Both the position numbers and the translations under genes were made by a program. This document shows positions 6,336-14,322 of a stretch of 64,000 bases of DNA, piece after piece. The stretch covers positions 4,093,001 through 4,157,000 of the forward strand of contig NZ_JADALJ010000001.1 of NCBI RefSeq assembly GCF_014876185.1, read 5' to 3'. Numbering within the stretch: position 1 is the stretch's first letter; each line of letters opens with the position of its first letter. The notes under the pieces are model-generated. The model saw only the letters and a list, made by a program, of their open reading frames with translations, did not search any database and was not told where the DNA came from. The stretch is from Rufibacter sp. LB8. GTDB lineage: Bacteria > Bacteroidota > Bacteroidia > Cytophagales > Hymenobacteraceae.

Positions 6336-7388
6336 TTACCTGAACAAGAACCCGTTGGGCAGAATTCTAACCTGGAACGAGTCAATCACCGTGCCCGACG
6401 GCTGGTAGCGTACTGCCCACCCGTTGGTGGTATAGCCGCCCACGCCAATATAAATGTTGCCGTTGGTAGGGTCCACGCCCAAGCCATACGCGTCGCGGTG
6501 AAGGAGCGCGGCGGTAGGCAGGGCATTGGCATTGGTAGCCATGGTATAGACTTTGCCGCCGTAGCCAAACACCAGCTTGTTTTTCTCACCGTTGATAGCC
6601 AACTGGCCCGGGCCGCTAGTGCCCGCCGGAAACGGGTAAGATGTCACTGCGTAGTTGTTGGCCGGGTCAATCTTCACCAAGGCGCCCGGTGACGTGTAAC
6701 CGCCGCGCAGCACCCAGATTTTATTGCTGGCATCTACCACCAGGTGTTTGGGGCTTTCGCCTATCTCAATCTCTTTTTCAATTGCATCTGTGGTGGTGTT
6801 GATCACGGAGACCGTGGTGCCGCCGCCGTTGGCTACATATACTTTGTTGTTGTGGAGCAAAATGCCTTCTGGGAGCAAACCTACCGGAATGGTTTTGGTG
6901 ACTGTTTTGGTGGCCAGATCCAGCACAGACACGCGGCCCGTGCCGGTGTACCCGGCAAAGGAATAGCCTACATATTCAGTTACGTACGCTTTGGTATTGC
7001 TGGCGGCGGCCATGTACCGCGGAATCTGCAAGCCCGAGATGTCTCCCAATGATTGAAACGTGTTGGCGTTCACTATTTCAATTTTATTGCTGGCGTTCAG
7101 CACCACATAGGCTTTGTCATCTACAAATATCATGGACTGGGCCGCATCACCCAAAGGGCGGTCATTGGCTTTGTCAAACAAATCAGGTACGAAGGTCTTG
7201 CCATCAGCGGAAATATAACTCACCTCGGCATTGGGGGTGCCATAGCTTCCTTCATTGACAATGTACACGCTGTTTTCCCGCAAGATGGTGGGTTCGGTCT
7301 CCGCTGGATTTTCATCACAGGAAGTGGCGAAAAACAAGGTGCTTAGGGCGGCGGTCAACAGGTGCTTCTGGAAGAATAATTTTTTCAT
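6336..7388 (-). CDS. BtuG-like beta-propeller surface lipoprotein
   Basis: The start chosen is the ATG at 7388, which gives a proper lipoprotein signal (MKKLFFQKHLL, lipobox FATSC); an upstream in-frame start at 7490 would overlap the transporter gene and add a non-signal extension. The 350-residue protein has repeated YVTN/YncE-like blades such as VYVANGGGTTVSVI and KAYVVLNASNKIEIV, typical of a seven-bladed propeller. In Bacteroides, BtuG is such a lipoprotein; it sits on the outside of the BtuB transporter and captures cobalamin. Its position 31 bases after a riboswitch-controlled BtuB-like gene supports the same role. The BtuG name is inferred from fold and context. Confidence 0.75.
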   Translation of the reverse strand: MKKLFFQKHLLTAALSTLFFATSCDENPAETEPTILRENSVYIVNEGSYGTPNAEVSYISADGKTFVPDLFDKANDRPLGDAAQSMIFVDDKAYVVLNASNKIEIVNANTFQSLGDISGLQIPRYMAAASNTKAYVTEYVGYSFAGYTGTGRVSVLDLATKTVTKTIPVGLLPEGILLHNNKVYVANGGGTTVSVINTTTDAIEKEIEIGESPKHLVVDASNKIWVLRGGYTSPGALVKIDPANNYAVTSYPFPAGTSGPGQLAINGEKNKLVFGYGGKVYTMATNANALPTAALLHRDAYGLGVDPTNGNIYIGVGGYTTNGWAVRYQPSGTVIDSFQVRILPNGFLFR

Positions 7389-7419
7389 GGTAGCGGTAAA
7401 AGTGAGTATCTGGTAAAAT

Positions 7420-9369
7420 TTAGTTATCGGAAGAATTGGCGCCCCATTGCAGGCCCAGTGAAATCTGGTATTGCCGCGGAGGCATAGCACGGAACGCCAT
7501 GGTTTGGTACACGGTGTTGGTGGCGTTCAAGGTCTGCACCAGCAGATTGGCCTGGTAGTTTCGCCAGGAAAAGGTCTTGCCCAGGCCGGCGTTCACCAGC
7601 ACGTAGTCCTTCAGCCATTTGTTGTGGTCATTGTCTTGGAAGCGCAGGCTGGTGAAGGCCGCATCTGTGAAAAGGCGCCAGGAATGAAACTGGACTTCGG
7701 CCCAGCCGGCCACTTTGTGTTTGGGTACATAAGACAGTTGCCTAGCCTGCAGTTGCGCCTGCGCGTTGGGGATTTTTTGCTCAGAAACGGTGTACGCGTA
7801 CGCCAGTCCGGCTGCCAAGGAAGTTTGTGCAGAAAGAGCATAATTCCAGCGACTGTCCACCTCCAGGCCGTTCCCGCGCACGCGCTGCAGGTTTACTGGT
7901 TCTGAGTACGGGCCTTGGCTGGCGGGCTGCCACTGAATCCAGTCTTTGACTTGAAGGGCATACACCGTCAGTTCACTGGTGCCGCGCAGGCCGCCTTTCT
8001 GGAACTGGTGGGCCAAGCCACCTTCGTAGCCCCAGCTGGTTTCGGGATTCAGGTTTGGGTTTCCGCCGGGGCGCCAGAAGCGGTCGTTGAGGGTGGGCAC
8101 ACGATAACTGCGCGACAGGTTGGCTTTGGCCGTGAGTTGGTGCGCCTGCGTCTGCAGAAAAGAATAATTCACGCCCAGCGTAGGCGTCACCGGCGGACTA
8201 AACCCTTGCACCCAGGCCTGGCGCACATTCAAGCTGATCTCTACGTTGGTTACCGGGTCATATCTGAGCCAGCCATAGCCGGAAAAGCGTTTCTCGTGGG
8301 CCGTTCCGCCGTAGCCTCCCACCTGGGCTTTAAAAAGTTGCCCTTCAGCGCCTAGCTGCAACAGGAGTTTGGAGGTAAGCTGCCGTTCATGTTCTACCTG
8401 ACTTTGGTACGTGTTCACCGTGGAAAGCGAAAGCACGCCATCATCTTGGTAATCCAGTCGGTCTTTGAACCAGGCGCCGCGTACGGTAGTCACGCCGCCG
8501 GCCAACACTCCTTGCCACTCGCCCATGAGCCGCAGGTTTTTGTCTTTTTGCCGGGCGTGGGTGTTGGCGCTGCCCATAGATGGCTGAATCTGCCGGTCGG
8601 TGGTCACGTACCAACCTCTGAGAGAGACGCGCTGGGTTTCGCTTAGTTTGAAATGGGCTTCCTGGGCCAGGTTGGTTTGGTCAAAGGCGGCGTTCTGCTG
8701 AGTTTCTTCGGGTGTGCCAAAAGCGGTGGTGTTCCTGAACCTGAAGTTATTGTCTGAGGCGCTCCGGGAGAAAGACGTGGACAAGGAAAGCTTATTAGTG
8801 GCAAATGTGCCCGCCGCGCTGGATCTGGACTGGCCAAAGCTCCCCAGTTGCTGGTACACCTCTACTTTTTGCTGTGGCTGGAAGGAAACCGGGTTTTCCA
8901 GAAGTACTGCGCCGCCAATGGCCCCGGAACCGTGCAGGGCCCCGCTGGGGCCGTGTTGCAAGCTTACCTGTGTGTTGAAACCAGGCGGCAGCAGCGCAAA
9001 ATCAGACATACCCAAGGTGGGCAGCGCAATGTTGAACCCGTTCCAGAGCACGGCGGTATGGCTGGCGTTGGTACCCCTGAACGCCACCGTGGCGGTCATG
9101 CCGTTGCCGTAACTTTTAAGGTAAAGCGGGCTGCGCTGTTGCAGGGCCTCTGCCAAGGTAAGGCCGGGCTGTCGCTGTAGCAGAAACGTATCTAAAGCCT
9201 GCGTGCGGGAGCCGGCGGCAAAACGGCTGTATTTATTTCCTTGAACCGTAACGGCAGACAAGGCCACCGAATCTGCCAGGTGCGTCTGGGCCAGCACCGC
9301 GGGCGCCGCGGCCAGCAGAAGCAGGGCCAGCCACAGCCAGGGTTGAAAAATATGTACGCGTTGTGTCAT
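7420..9369 (-). CDS. btuB: TonB-dependent vitamin B12 receptor (BtuB-like)
   Basis: The 649-residue product has a signal peptide (residues about 10-27, AVLAQ cleavage region), then a plug domain from about residue 35 to 160 (LQQRSPLYLKSYG, VAFRGTNASHTAVLWNG, HGSGAIGGAVLLENP), then a 22-strand-type outer membrane barrel ending in ISLGLQW. TonB-dependent receptors of this shape import cobalamin or other chelates using energy from TonB-ExbBD. The substrate is assigned from the cobalamin riboswitch in its leader (9487-9642) and from the BtuG-like gene downstream. It is somewhat longer than E. coli BtuB (about 614). No cobalamin biosynthesis genes are in the window. Confidence 0.88.
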   Translation of the reverse strand: MTQRVHIFQPWLWLALLLLAAAPAVLAQTHLADSVALSAVTVQGNKYSRFAAGSRTQALDTFLLQRQPGLTLAEALQQRSPLYLKSYGNGMTATVAFRGTNASHTAVLWNGFNIALPTLGMSDFALLPPGFNTQVSLQHGPSGALHGSGAIGGAVLLENPVSFQPQQKVEVYQQLGSFGQSRSSAAGTFATNKLSLSTSFSRSASDNNFRFRNTTAFGTPEETQQNAAFDQTNLAQEAHFKLSETQRVSLRGWYVTTDRQIQPSMGSANTHARQKDKNLRLMGEWQGVLAGGVTTVRGAWFKDRLDYQDDGVLSLSTVNTYQSQVEHERQLTSKLLLQLGAEGQLFKAQVGGYGGTAHEKRFSGYGWLRYDPVTNVEISLNVRQAWVQGFSPPVTPTLGVNYSFLQTQAHQLTAKANLSRSYRVPTLNDRFWRPGGNPNLNPETSWGYEGGLAHQFQKGGLRGTSELTVYALQVKDWIQWQPASQGPYSEPVNLQRVRGNGLEVDSRWNYALSAQTSLAAGLAYAYTVSEQKIPNAQAQLQARQLSYVPKHKVAGWAEVQFHSWRLFTDAAFTSLRFQDNDHNKWLKDYVLVNAGLGKTFSWRNYQANLLVQTLNATNTVYQTMAFRAMPPRQYQISLGLQWGANSSDN

Positions 9370-9486
9370 GTCCTCGGCCTGTTAAAAGCTGAGGAGACTA
9401 CTAAGGGAGAATCAAAACGAAAACGCCGACCCACCAACGGGGCCACCATCCTTGCTGCTTTTTTTCCCGAAAGCCTCCAAGTGTGT

Positions 9487-9642
9487 ATGGGTGATGTTGG
9501 CAGGTCTCCTGGCTCTCTTCGGCTGGCCCGGCCTTCCCATCTGGTTCAAGAGACAGTGGCGTGCGGTGGGCAGACTACAATAGAAGATAACAGTTGCGGG
9601 TACAGCTCAGGTATTTCACCTGATTCCCTTTTAAGACACCTG
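9487..9642 (-). ncRNA. Cobalamin riboswitch
   Basis: Read on the minus strand the conserved blocks occur in order: AGGTGTCTTAAAAGGGAA, GGTGAAATACC, CCCGCAACTGT, the B12-box region GCCACTGT, GATGGGAAGGCCGGG, and finally AGCCAGGAGACCTGCC. These are the hallmark of the AdoCbl riboswitch (Rfam RF00174). It lies in the leader of the BtuB-like gene and is expected to repress it when cobalamin is plentiful. No obvious terminator follows, so control may be at translation start. Confidence 0.96.
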
Positions 9643-9677
9643 CCGCAGAAAAACGGCGGGCGTCACCAAAATCTGGG

Positions 9678-9709
9678 CAAAGGTACAGCTAAATTTTTCT
9701 CACAGGCAA
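9678..9709 (-). promoter_or_regulatory. Bacteroidota-type promoter of the B12 operon
   Basis: On the minus strand TTG (9709-9707) is followed after 21 bases by TACCTTTG (9685-9678), matching the Bacteroidota consensus TTG...TAnnTTTG. Transcription would start near 9671, about 30 bases before the riboswitch. Confidence 0.7.
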
Positions 9710-9879
9710 GCCGCCCGGGCAGAATTTGCGGAAAGTGGATTTTTGCCATTTTGGCTGGGTTTCCAAAAAATTTACCAAAAAGTAGAATCAAGTTTGTTTT
9801 GTCCTCGTACTGAAAGAGATAAATGTAATAAAACCAAGGCGAGGCCAGAAGAGGTGTTGTCTTTAAAGTAGCCGGATTT

Positions 9880-10620
9880 ATGAAACGTTCTTTACTAGTG
9901 CTCGCCTGGCTGTGCCTATTCTCTGGAAAAAGCATGGCCCAAAACGTCTCCAGCATTGACCTTACCAAGGTGTACCAGGCCATTGAAGACAAAGACTCGC
10001 CGTTCTATTACCCGCCTTTGCTGCAGCGCTACCTGGCCAATGACACCATGCTCACGCTCTTTGACTACCACCACCTGTACTATGGTTTTACCAAGCAGCC
10101 CCACTACAAACCCATTGCCGGCCCCGGCGAACTGGCTGCCCTGCAACTCATAGAACAAGGAAAACTGGAGGAAGCCCGCCAACTGCTGCTCACCGAATAC
10201 CAGAAAGCGCCGTTCAGCCTGAGCATCTTGTTCCGGTTGGGCAGCCTGGCCGACATGCAGGAGAAATCTGCCGAAGCCCGCCTCTGGCTCCTGAAATTTG
10301 ACGGCCTGTTGCGCACCATTATTGACAGCGGTGACGGGCGTTCTGAGGAAACCGCCTGGGTGGTTATCTCGGCGCAAGATGAAGTGCCCGTAATGGGAAT
10401 TCTGGGTTTGGAGGCTGTGGAGCAAGGTCTGGTGAAAAGCAAGTATGACGTGCAGACCCTCACCACGCCCAACAACCTGGAATCAGACAAACTCTATTTC
10501 AACCTGGAGGTGCCTATCAACCACCTGTCTAACCACTACAAAAAGGAACAGACCGCCGCAGACAAACCAGACCGCCTCAAGCGCGTGCGAAAGTCAAAAG
10601 CCATAGGCTCTAATCAGTAA
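9880..10620 (+). CDS. DUF4919 family protein
   Basis: The 246-residue product has an N-terminal signal peptide (residues 4-20, cleavage after SMAQ) and then a conserved region with YYPPLLQRYLANDTMLT and YHHLYYGF, which match the DUF4919 family of exported Bacteroidota proteins. Residues 90-145 suggest a TPR-like helical pair (EEARQLLLTEYQ, AEARLWLLKFDGLL). The C-terminal 30 residues are basic and probably flexible. A paralog of the same layout lies at 10905-11564. The molecular function of the family is unknown. Transcription probably ends at the perfect palindrome at 10640-10687. Confidence 0.75.
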   Translation: MKRSLLVLAWLCLFSGKSMAQNVSSIDLTKVYQAIEDKDSPFYYPPLLQRYLANDTMLTLFDYHHLYYGFTKQPHYKPIAGPGELAALQLIEQGKLEEARQLLLTEYQKAPFSLSILFRLGSLADMQEKSAEARLWLLKFDGLLRTIIDSGDGRSEETAWVVISAQDEVPVMGILGLEAVEQGLVKSKYDVQTLTTPNNLESDKLYFNLEVPINHLSNHYKKEQTAADKPDRLKRVRKSKAIGSNQ

Positions 10621-10639
10621 GCATTTTTTACTTGGTCCG

Positions 10640-10687
10640 CGTCCTGTTTTGGGGCTCATTTCCGGAAATGAGCCCCAAAACAGGACG
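10640..10687. repeat. 40-bp palindrome family, copy 6 (perfect 48-bp palindrome)
   Basis: CGTCCTGTTTTGGGGCTCAT and the following TTCC are mirrored exactly, giving 24 + 24 bases with no mismatch and no loop. A run of seven T's follows on the plus strand (10688-10694) and A's precede it, so it could also terminate transcription of the DUF4919 gene. Confidence 0.95.
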
Positions 10688-10755
10688 TTTTTTTACGACT
10701 GAAATTTCAATTCAAAACACCTGAAATAAAGAAGCATATTGCAGAGAAGTTGGGT

Positions 10756-10801
10756 TTTCCGTTTTGGGGCTCATTTCCAGAAATGAGCCCCAAAACGGAA
10801 A
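10756..10801. repeat. 40-bp palindrome family, copy 7
   Basis: Perfect 22-base arms (TTTCCGTTTTGGGGCTCATT plus TC, and complement) flank a CA centre. It lies 68 bases after copy 6, in the same gap between the two DUF4919 genes. Confidence 0.95.
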
Positions 10802-10904
10802 TTCTGGGCAAGATGCGCACGTTACGTAACTTTTTAAGCAGGACGGTAGTTTTTAGCATGGTAGTTGTATTCGGCGTGCCGTATTCACTTTCCCCAACCC
10901 AGCC

Positions 10905-11564
10905 ATGAAAAGATTTCTTCTCCTGTTTACCTTCTGCCTTTTGGTGCTGGCGCAAACCCAGGCCCAGACTATTTCCAAGGTGAACTTCGACGCCATTAAA
11001 AAAGCTATTGCGGCCCCCAAGTCAAAGCTGTACTTCCCCAACCTGCTCAAACGCTACCACGCCAATGACCCCAGCCTCACTGATGAGGAATACAAGCACC
11101 TCTATTACGGCTGGACCCTGCAGCCCGGCTACAGCCCCTACAAAGGCAATGACAAGGCAGACGCCCTCAATGAAATGCTGCTCTTTGAACGCTTCCCCGA
11201 AATTGTGACCACCGGCAAGAAAATTCTGGCCACAGACCCGTTCAACATGGATGTGATCTACCTTATACACATGGCCTACGGCGAACTCAACAACCAAGTA
11301 GAGAGCCGCAAGTGGCTGGTGAAGTTTGACGGGCTCATGCAGGCCATTAAAGCCAGCGGCAACGGCCGGGCCCCAGAGACGGCGGTGGTGCTGGCCGCCC
11401 CGCGCGATGAATACATGTTCCTGACGGTGGTGGGGCTTCGGCAAGACGGACCGGTGCAGACAGTCAACAACAAATACCACGTGGTCAAACTCAAGTCGCC
11501 TAACAAACTCAACCTCACTGAGGTGTATTTCAACATAGAGAAACCGCTCACCAAGAAAAAGTAA
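10905..11564 (+). CDS. DUF4919 family protein, second copy
   Basis: The 219-residue product has a signal peptide (residues 4-20, AQTQAQ) and the same conserved blocks as its neighbour: YFPNLLKRYHANDPSLT, YKHLYYGW, KWLVKFDGLMQAI with the following SGNGR, and the C-terminal VYFNIEKPL. It lacks the basic tail of the first copy. It is exported to the periplasm or beyond. The pair probably arose by tandem duplication; identity by eye is moderate, so the duplication is not recent. Function unknown. Confidence 0.75.
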   Translation: MKRFLLLFTFCLLVLAQTQAQTISKVNFDAIKKAIAAPKSKLYFPNLLKRYHANDPSLTDEEYKHLYYGWTLQPGYSPYKGNDKADALNEMLLFERFPEIVTTGKKILATDPFNMDVIYLIHMAYGELNNQVESRKWLVKFDGLMQAIKASGNGRAPETAVVLAAPRDEYMFLTVVGLRQDGPVQTVNNKYHVVKLKSPNKLNLTEVYFNIEKPLTKKK

Positions 11565-11635
11565 GGGCAGGGGCAGAAGGAGAAACGCAATTCTTTCCTA
11601 CCTTGGCCCTACTACTCACCTTTGTTCTGTCACCC

Positions 11636-12100
11636 ATGAGAAAACTGTTCTTTGCCTGCCTTACCCTTGTAACTCTGGTCACCGCCTGCCAACCAAAAGC
11701 TGGTTCTCCAGAAGAAAGTGAAACCGGGCAAGACCCGAAACCCGCGGCAGAAGTGGCGCTTTGTGAATTCTCGTCTACTGACTCCCTCACGGCCATACGG
11801 CGGGTACAAGGCAAATGGGAACTGCGGGGCATGCAAACCAATTACATGGGCACCCAACCAGATGAATTCTTGACCGGCGAAAAACTGGACGTGAAGAAAA
11901 CGCTCATCTTCTATGAAAACGGCGAGTTTGAGCACCAGTCAGATGGCCGCACCATTGGCCAGCGCGAAAAGTTCTCAGTGGTGGGGCAGAGCCTTCCGCC
12001 GGTAGGTTACCAGTTCTGGTTCTGCGGCGAAAACACGCTGGCGGTAAGCAACGTCATCGCCGATGGCGGGGTGGAAGTCTTCATCAAAGTGCAGGAGTAA
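11636..12100 (+). CDS. Small lipoprotein
   Basis: The start at 11636 gives a clean lipoprotein signal (MRKLFFACLTLVTLVTAC, lipobox VTAC); an alternative TTG start at 11603 would add 11 residues before it. The mature part (about 137 residues) has an acidic linker and then a beta-rich domain beginning RRVQGKWELRG, with FYENGEFEHQS, which resembles lipocalin-like lipoproteins of Bacteroidota. That match is weak. The stop is two bases before the glycosylase gene, so the two are co-transcribed. Confidence 0.65.
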   Translation: MRKLFFACLTLVTLVTACQPKAGSPEESETGQDPKPAAEVALCEFSSTDSLTAIRRVQGKWELRGMQTNYMGTQPDEFLTGEKLDVKKTLIFYENGEFEHQSDGRTIGQREKFSVVGQSLPPVGYQFWFCGENTLAVSNVIADGGVEVFIKVQE

Positions 12101-12102
12101 AT

Positions 12103-12732
12103 ATGATTGCGGGTTCAGGGGTCAACGTGCTGCCGGTATCTTTCTACACGCGCCCAGACGTGGTGGTCATTGCCCGTGAACTGCTGGGGAAATCATTGTT
12201 CACCAACTTTGACGGCGTGCTGACCGGCGGCATTATTGTAGAAACCGAAGCCTATTCCGGCACCGCTGACGCCGCCTGCCACGCGCACCTGGGCCGCCGC
12301 ACCAAACGCACCCAAATCATGTACCACCAGGGCGGCGTGGCCTACGTCTACCTCATCTACGGCATTTATTCGCTGTTCAACATAGTCACCAACGTAGAAG
12401 GCACCGCCGATGCCGTCTTGATCAGGGCCATAGAACCCACGCATAGCCTGGAGGAAATGCAGCTCCGCCGCCGCCTGAACAAACCAGAAACCCGCCTCAC
12501 AGCCGGTCCCGGTTTATTGACGCAGGCCTTGGGCATTTCTACCGCCCACACCGGCCAACCTATAACCGGACCAGAGATTTGGGTGGAAGACACCGGCCTT
12601 CAAATTCCCGAAGAAGAACTGGTAACTGGCCCCCGGGTAGGTGTGGCGTACGCCGGCGCCGACGCCCTGCTGCCCTGGCGCTTCAGCGTGAAAGGCAACA
12701 AATGGGTGAGCAAAGCGAAACCCAAGTATTAA
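12103..12732 (+). CDS. 3-methyladenine DNA glycosylase (AAG/MPG family)
   Basis: This 209-residue enzyme removes alkylated purines such as 3-methyladenine and hypoxanthine from DNA, starting base-excision repair. The family motif IVETEAY is at residues 45-51; Glu49 aligns with the catalytic Glu125 of human AAG and Tyr51 and His60 with the residues that hold the flipped base. The later block GPGLLTQALGI and the segment GPRVGVAY are also typical. The length matches bacterial members. It overlaps nothing and starts two bases after a lipoprotein gene; the pairing has no evident functional meaning. Confidence 0.93.
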   Translation: MIAGSGVNVLPVSFYTRPDVVVIARELLGKSLFTNFDGVLTGGIIVETEAYSGTADAACHAHLGRRTKRTQIMYHQGGVAYVYLIYGIYSLFNIVTNVEGTADAVLIRAIEPTHSLEEMQLRRRLNKPETRLTAGPGLLTQALGISTAHTGQPITGPEIWVEDTGLQIPEEELVTGPRVGVAYAGADALLPWRFSVKGNKWVSKAKPKY

Positions 12733-12736
12733 TTGA

Positions 12737-12792
12737 TGATTGTTCTTTGCTGATTGTTCTTTGCTGATTGTTCTTTGCTGATTGTTCTTTGA
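12737..12792. repeat. Tandem repeat, 4 x 14 bp
   Basis: The unit TGATTGTTCTTTGC is repeated at 12737, 12751, 12765 and 12779; the first three copies are identical and the last ends GA instead of GC. It lies just after the stop codon of the glycosylase gene. Confidence 0.95.
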
Positions 12793-12820
12793 TGCGTCAC
12801 GTCCGCTCCAATGAAAATCC

Positions 12821-12859
12821 CGTTTTCCGGCTCATTTCTGAAAACGGAGCCAAAAACGG
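12821..12859. repeat. 40-bp palindrome family, copy 8
   Basis: CGTTTTCCGGCTCATTTC and GGAGCCAAAAACGG are diverged arms. The centre is altered (TGAAAAC), so the hairpin is weaker. It lies between convergent genes. Confidence 0.75.
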
Positions 12860-12879
12860 AAAAGTGCAAATCTCGGGGC

Positions 12880-14055
12880 TTAGACAATTTTCTGGCAAAG
12901 CAGCAGCGTGGGTTTGTTGTTCACATCTGTGGTGGCGAACAGGTAGGCATCGCCGCCTTCCTTCAATTTCAGTTTTTCGCGTAGCTGGGCCACGGTCAAA
13001 GGATGGTTCCGGACGGTGATGTTGGCTTTTTTGTCAGGCAGCAGCGCGTGCAGTTCCTTGGCCTGGGCTTTGGGTTGGTTTATGATCTCAAAAATTCGGC
13101 CCGGAAAAGCTGGGTTTACCTCTGCTGAAGTGTACAAATGGCTGTTGCGGTGCAGCTTGTGCAATTGATATTTCTCAGACAGAATCCGGAACGCGCTGGC
13201 TTTGAGCAAGGCCGTGTTGGGTTCATAAAGGTAGCGCTGAGGCAGAGCATAGGTGACGGGTGCCGTTTCTTCCGCTGCTTTGGTGAATGTGAATTCCTGC
13301 CGGGTTTCGTCTGCCTTGAGGTTGACAGCGGTGATGATTGGGTTAGTCGCGTTGGGTTTCAGGAGATACAGCACCTCTTTGCATTCATTCTGCACGGCCA
13401 CCACCCACACTTGCGCCACGTGCTGCAGTTCCTTCAGGGCTAGGTCAATGTCCAGCATGGGAGCCGTTTTAAGGAGCACCGACTTGCTTTTCTGAAAGAG
13501 CATGGGCAGCAGGTGCAGCACATCGGGTTCGCAGTCCTGCAGCAGATGCACGCGCTCCTGGCTCTGTCCGCGGCGGGCGGGGTCCAGGTAAATCACATCC
13601 AGCGGTTCTGTCAGGGTTTGTAGGAATTCCTGGGCTTCTGCGGTGTGAACGGCAATATGGGTAGCGCCTAACTGCTGAAAATTGTAGGTCACTAATTGCG
13701 CAAGCTCAGCCTGATGTTCCACGTAGGACACCTCTTTAAACCGCCCCGCGAAATGGAACGCGTCAACCCCAAATCCACCGGTCAAGTCAGCTAAGGTATT
13801 GCCAGAAACCAGCCCAGCCTTGAAGTGCGCCGTGACCTCAGAAGAACTCTGCTCCACCGAGAGGTTGGCCGGGAAAACCAGTTCTAGGTTCGTGGCCCAG
13901 GAGGGAAGTTTGCTTTTTGCTTTCTGCCGGGCCTGTATCTGCTGCACCAGTTTGGGCACATTCAACCCGGGCCATTTCCTGGCCTGCAGGAGCAGCTTGG
14001 TGGGCTCAGCAGACAGGTGTTCCTGAAGAAAGGCGCGTTCAGCGGGAGAAAACAT
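12880..14055 (-). CDS. Class I SAM-dependent methyltransferase with THUMP-like C-terminus
   Basis: The 391-residue product has a helical N-terminus, a Rossmann methyltransferase core from about residue 80 (motif I DLTGGFGVD at 90-98; YVEHQAEL as motif II; LDPARR at 157-162 as motif IV), and a C-terminal region of about 100 residues resembling the THUMP-like domain found with such enzymes in Bacteroidota. The LDPARR motif is more like that of RNA-modifying or PG1098-like proteins than of DNA methylases. Its substrate is unknown; RNA is a reasonable guess. A 7-bp tandem repeat lies directly upstream of its start codon. Confidence 0.82.
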   Translation of the reverse strand: MFSPAERAFLQEHLSAEPTKLLLQARKWPGLNVPKLVQQIQARQKAKSKLPSWATNLELVFPANLSVEQSSSEVTAHFKAGLVSGNTLADLTGGFGVDAFHFAGRFKEVSYVEHQAELAQLVTYNFQQLGATHIAVHTAEAQEFLQTLTEPLDVIYLDPARRGQSQERVHLLQDCEPDVLHLLPMLFQKSKSVLLKTAPMLDIDLALKELQHVAQVWVVAVQNECKEVLYLLKPNATNPIITAVNLKADETRQEFTFTKAAEETAPVTYALPQRYLYEPNTALLKASAFRILSEKYQLHKLHRNSHLYTSAEVNPAFPGRIFEIINQPKAQAKELHALLPDKKANITVRNHPLTVAQLREKLKLKEGGDAYLFATTDVNNKPTLLLCQKIV

Positions 14056-14060
14056 TTAAA

Positions 14061-14104
14061 AGGAATTAGGAATTAGGAATTAGGAATTAGGAATTAGGAA
14101 TTAG
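14061..14104. repeat. Tandem repeat, 6 x 7 bp
   Basis: AGGAATT is repeated six times without change from 14061 to 14102, followed by AG. It begins 6 bases upstream of the start codon of the minus-strand methyltransferase gene. Confidence 0.97.
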
Positions 14105-14114
14105 TTTTTTTGGC

Positions 14115-14152
14115 CGTTTTCAGCCCTGTTTCCAGAAATGAGCCCCAAAACG
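14115..14152. repeat. 40-bp palindrome family, copy 9
   Basis: The left arm is diverged (CGTTTTCAGCCCTGTTTC) and the right arm is canonical (GAAATGAGCCCCAAAACG). It lies between the divergent methyltransferase and ahcY genes. Confidence 0.8.
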
Positions 14153-14208
14153 CATTCCAAAAAACAATCAGCAAGTATCAATCAGTTATTACTCGGTCAC
14201 CTGCTTAT

Positions 14209-14248
14209 CTGTTTTGGGGCTCATTTCAAGAAATGAGCCCCAAAACGG
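14209..14248. repeat. 40-bp palindrome family, copy 10
   Basis: CTGTTTTGGGGCTCATTTC and GAAATGAGCCCCAAAACG pair almost perfectly around AA. It lies just upstream of the ahcY promoter. Confidence 0.92.
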
Positions 14249-14263
14249 GAATACCCGCTCGCG

Positions 14264-14294
14264 TTGATGTTGATAAACTAATTGCGTACCTTTG
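14264..14294 (+). promoter_or_regulatory. Bacteroidota-type promoter of ahcY
   Basis: TTG at 14264-14266 is followed after 20 bases by TACCTTTG at 14287-14294, an exact match to the phylum consensus, 28 bases before the ahcY start codon. Confidence 0.8.
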
Positions 14295-14322
14295 CAGTTG
14301 TTCTATAAAAAGCTGAACTACA

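Larger units (their letters stand above)
9370..9879. other. Leader of the B12 operon and spacer
   Basis: This 510-base gap contains, on the minus strand, the B12 promoter (9678-9709), the cobalamin riboswitch (9487-9642) and about 117 bases of further leader before the ATG at 9369. The remaining part (9710-9879) upstream of the plus-strand DUF4919 gene shows no clear element. An open frame on the plus strand through the riboswitch is not coding. Confidence 0.7.

Noticed and set aside
9241-9813. Long open frame on the plus strand over the B12 leader
   Set aside because: It runs antisense through the riboswitch and the end of btuB; the conserved RNA explains the sequence.
12737-14104. Tandem repeats considered as a CRISPR remnant
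   Set aside because: The units are 14 and 7 bases long and directly adjacent, without spacers, and no cas gene is near.
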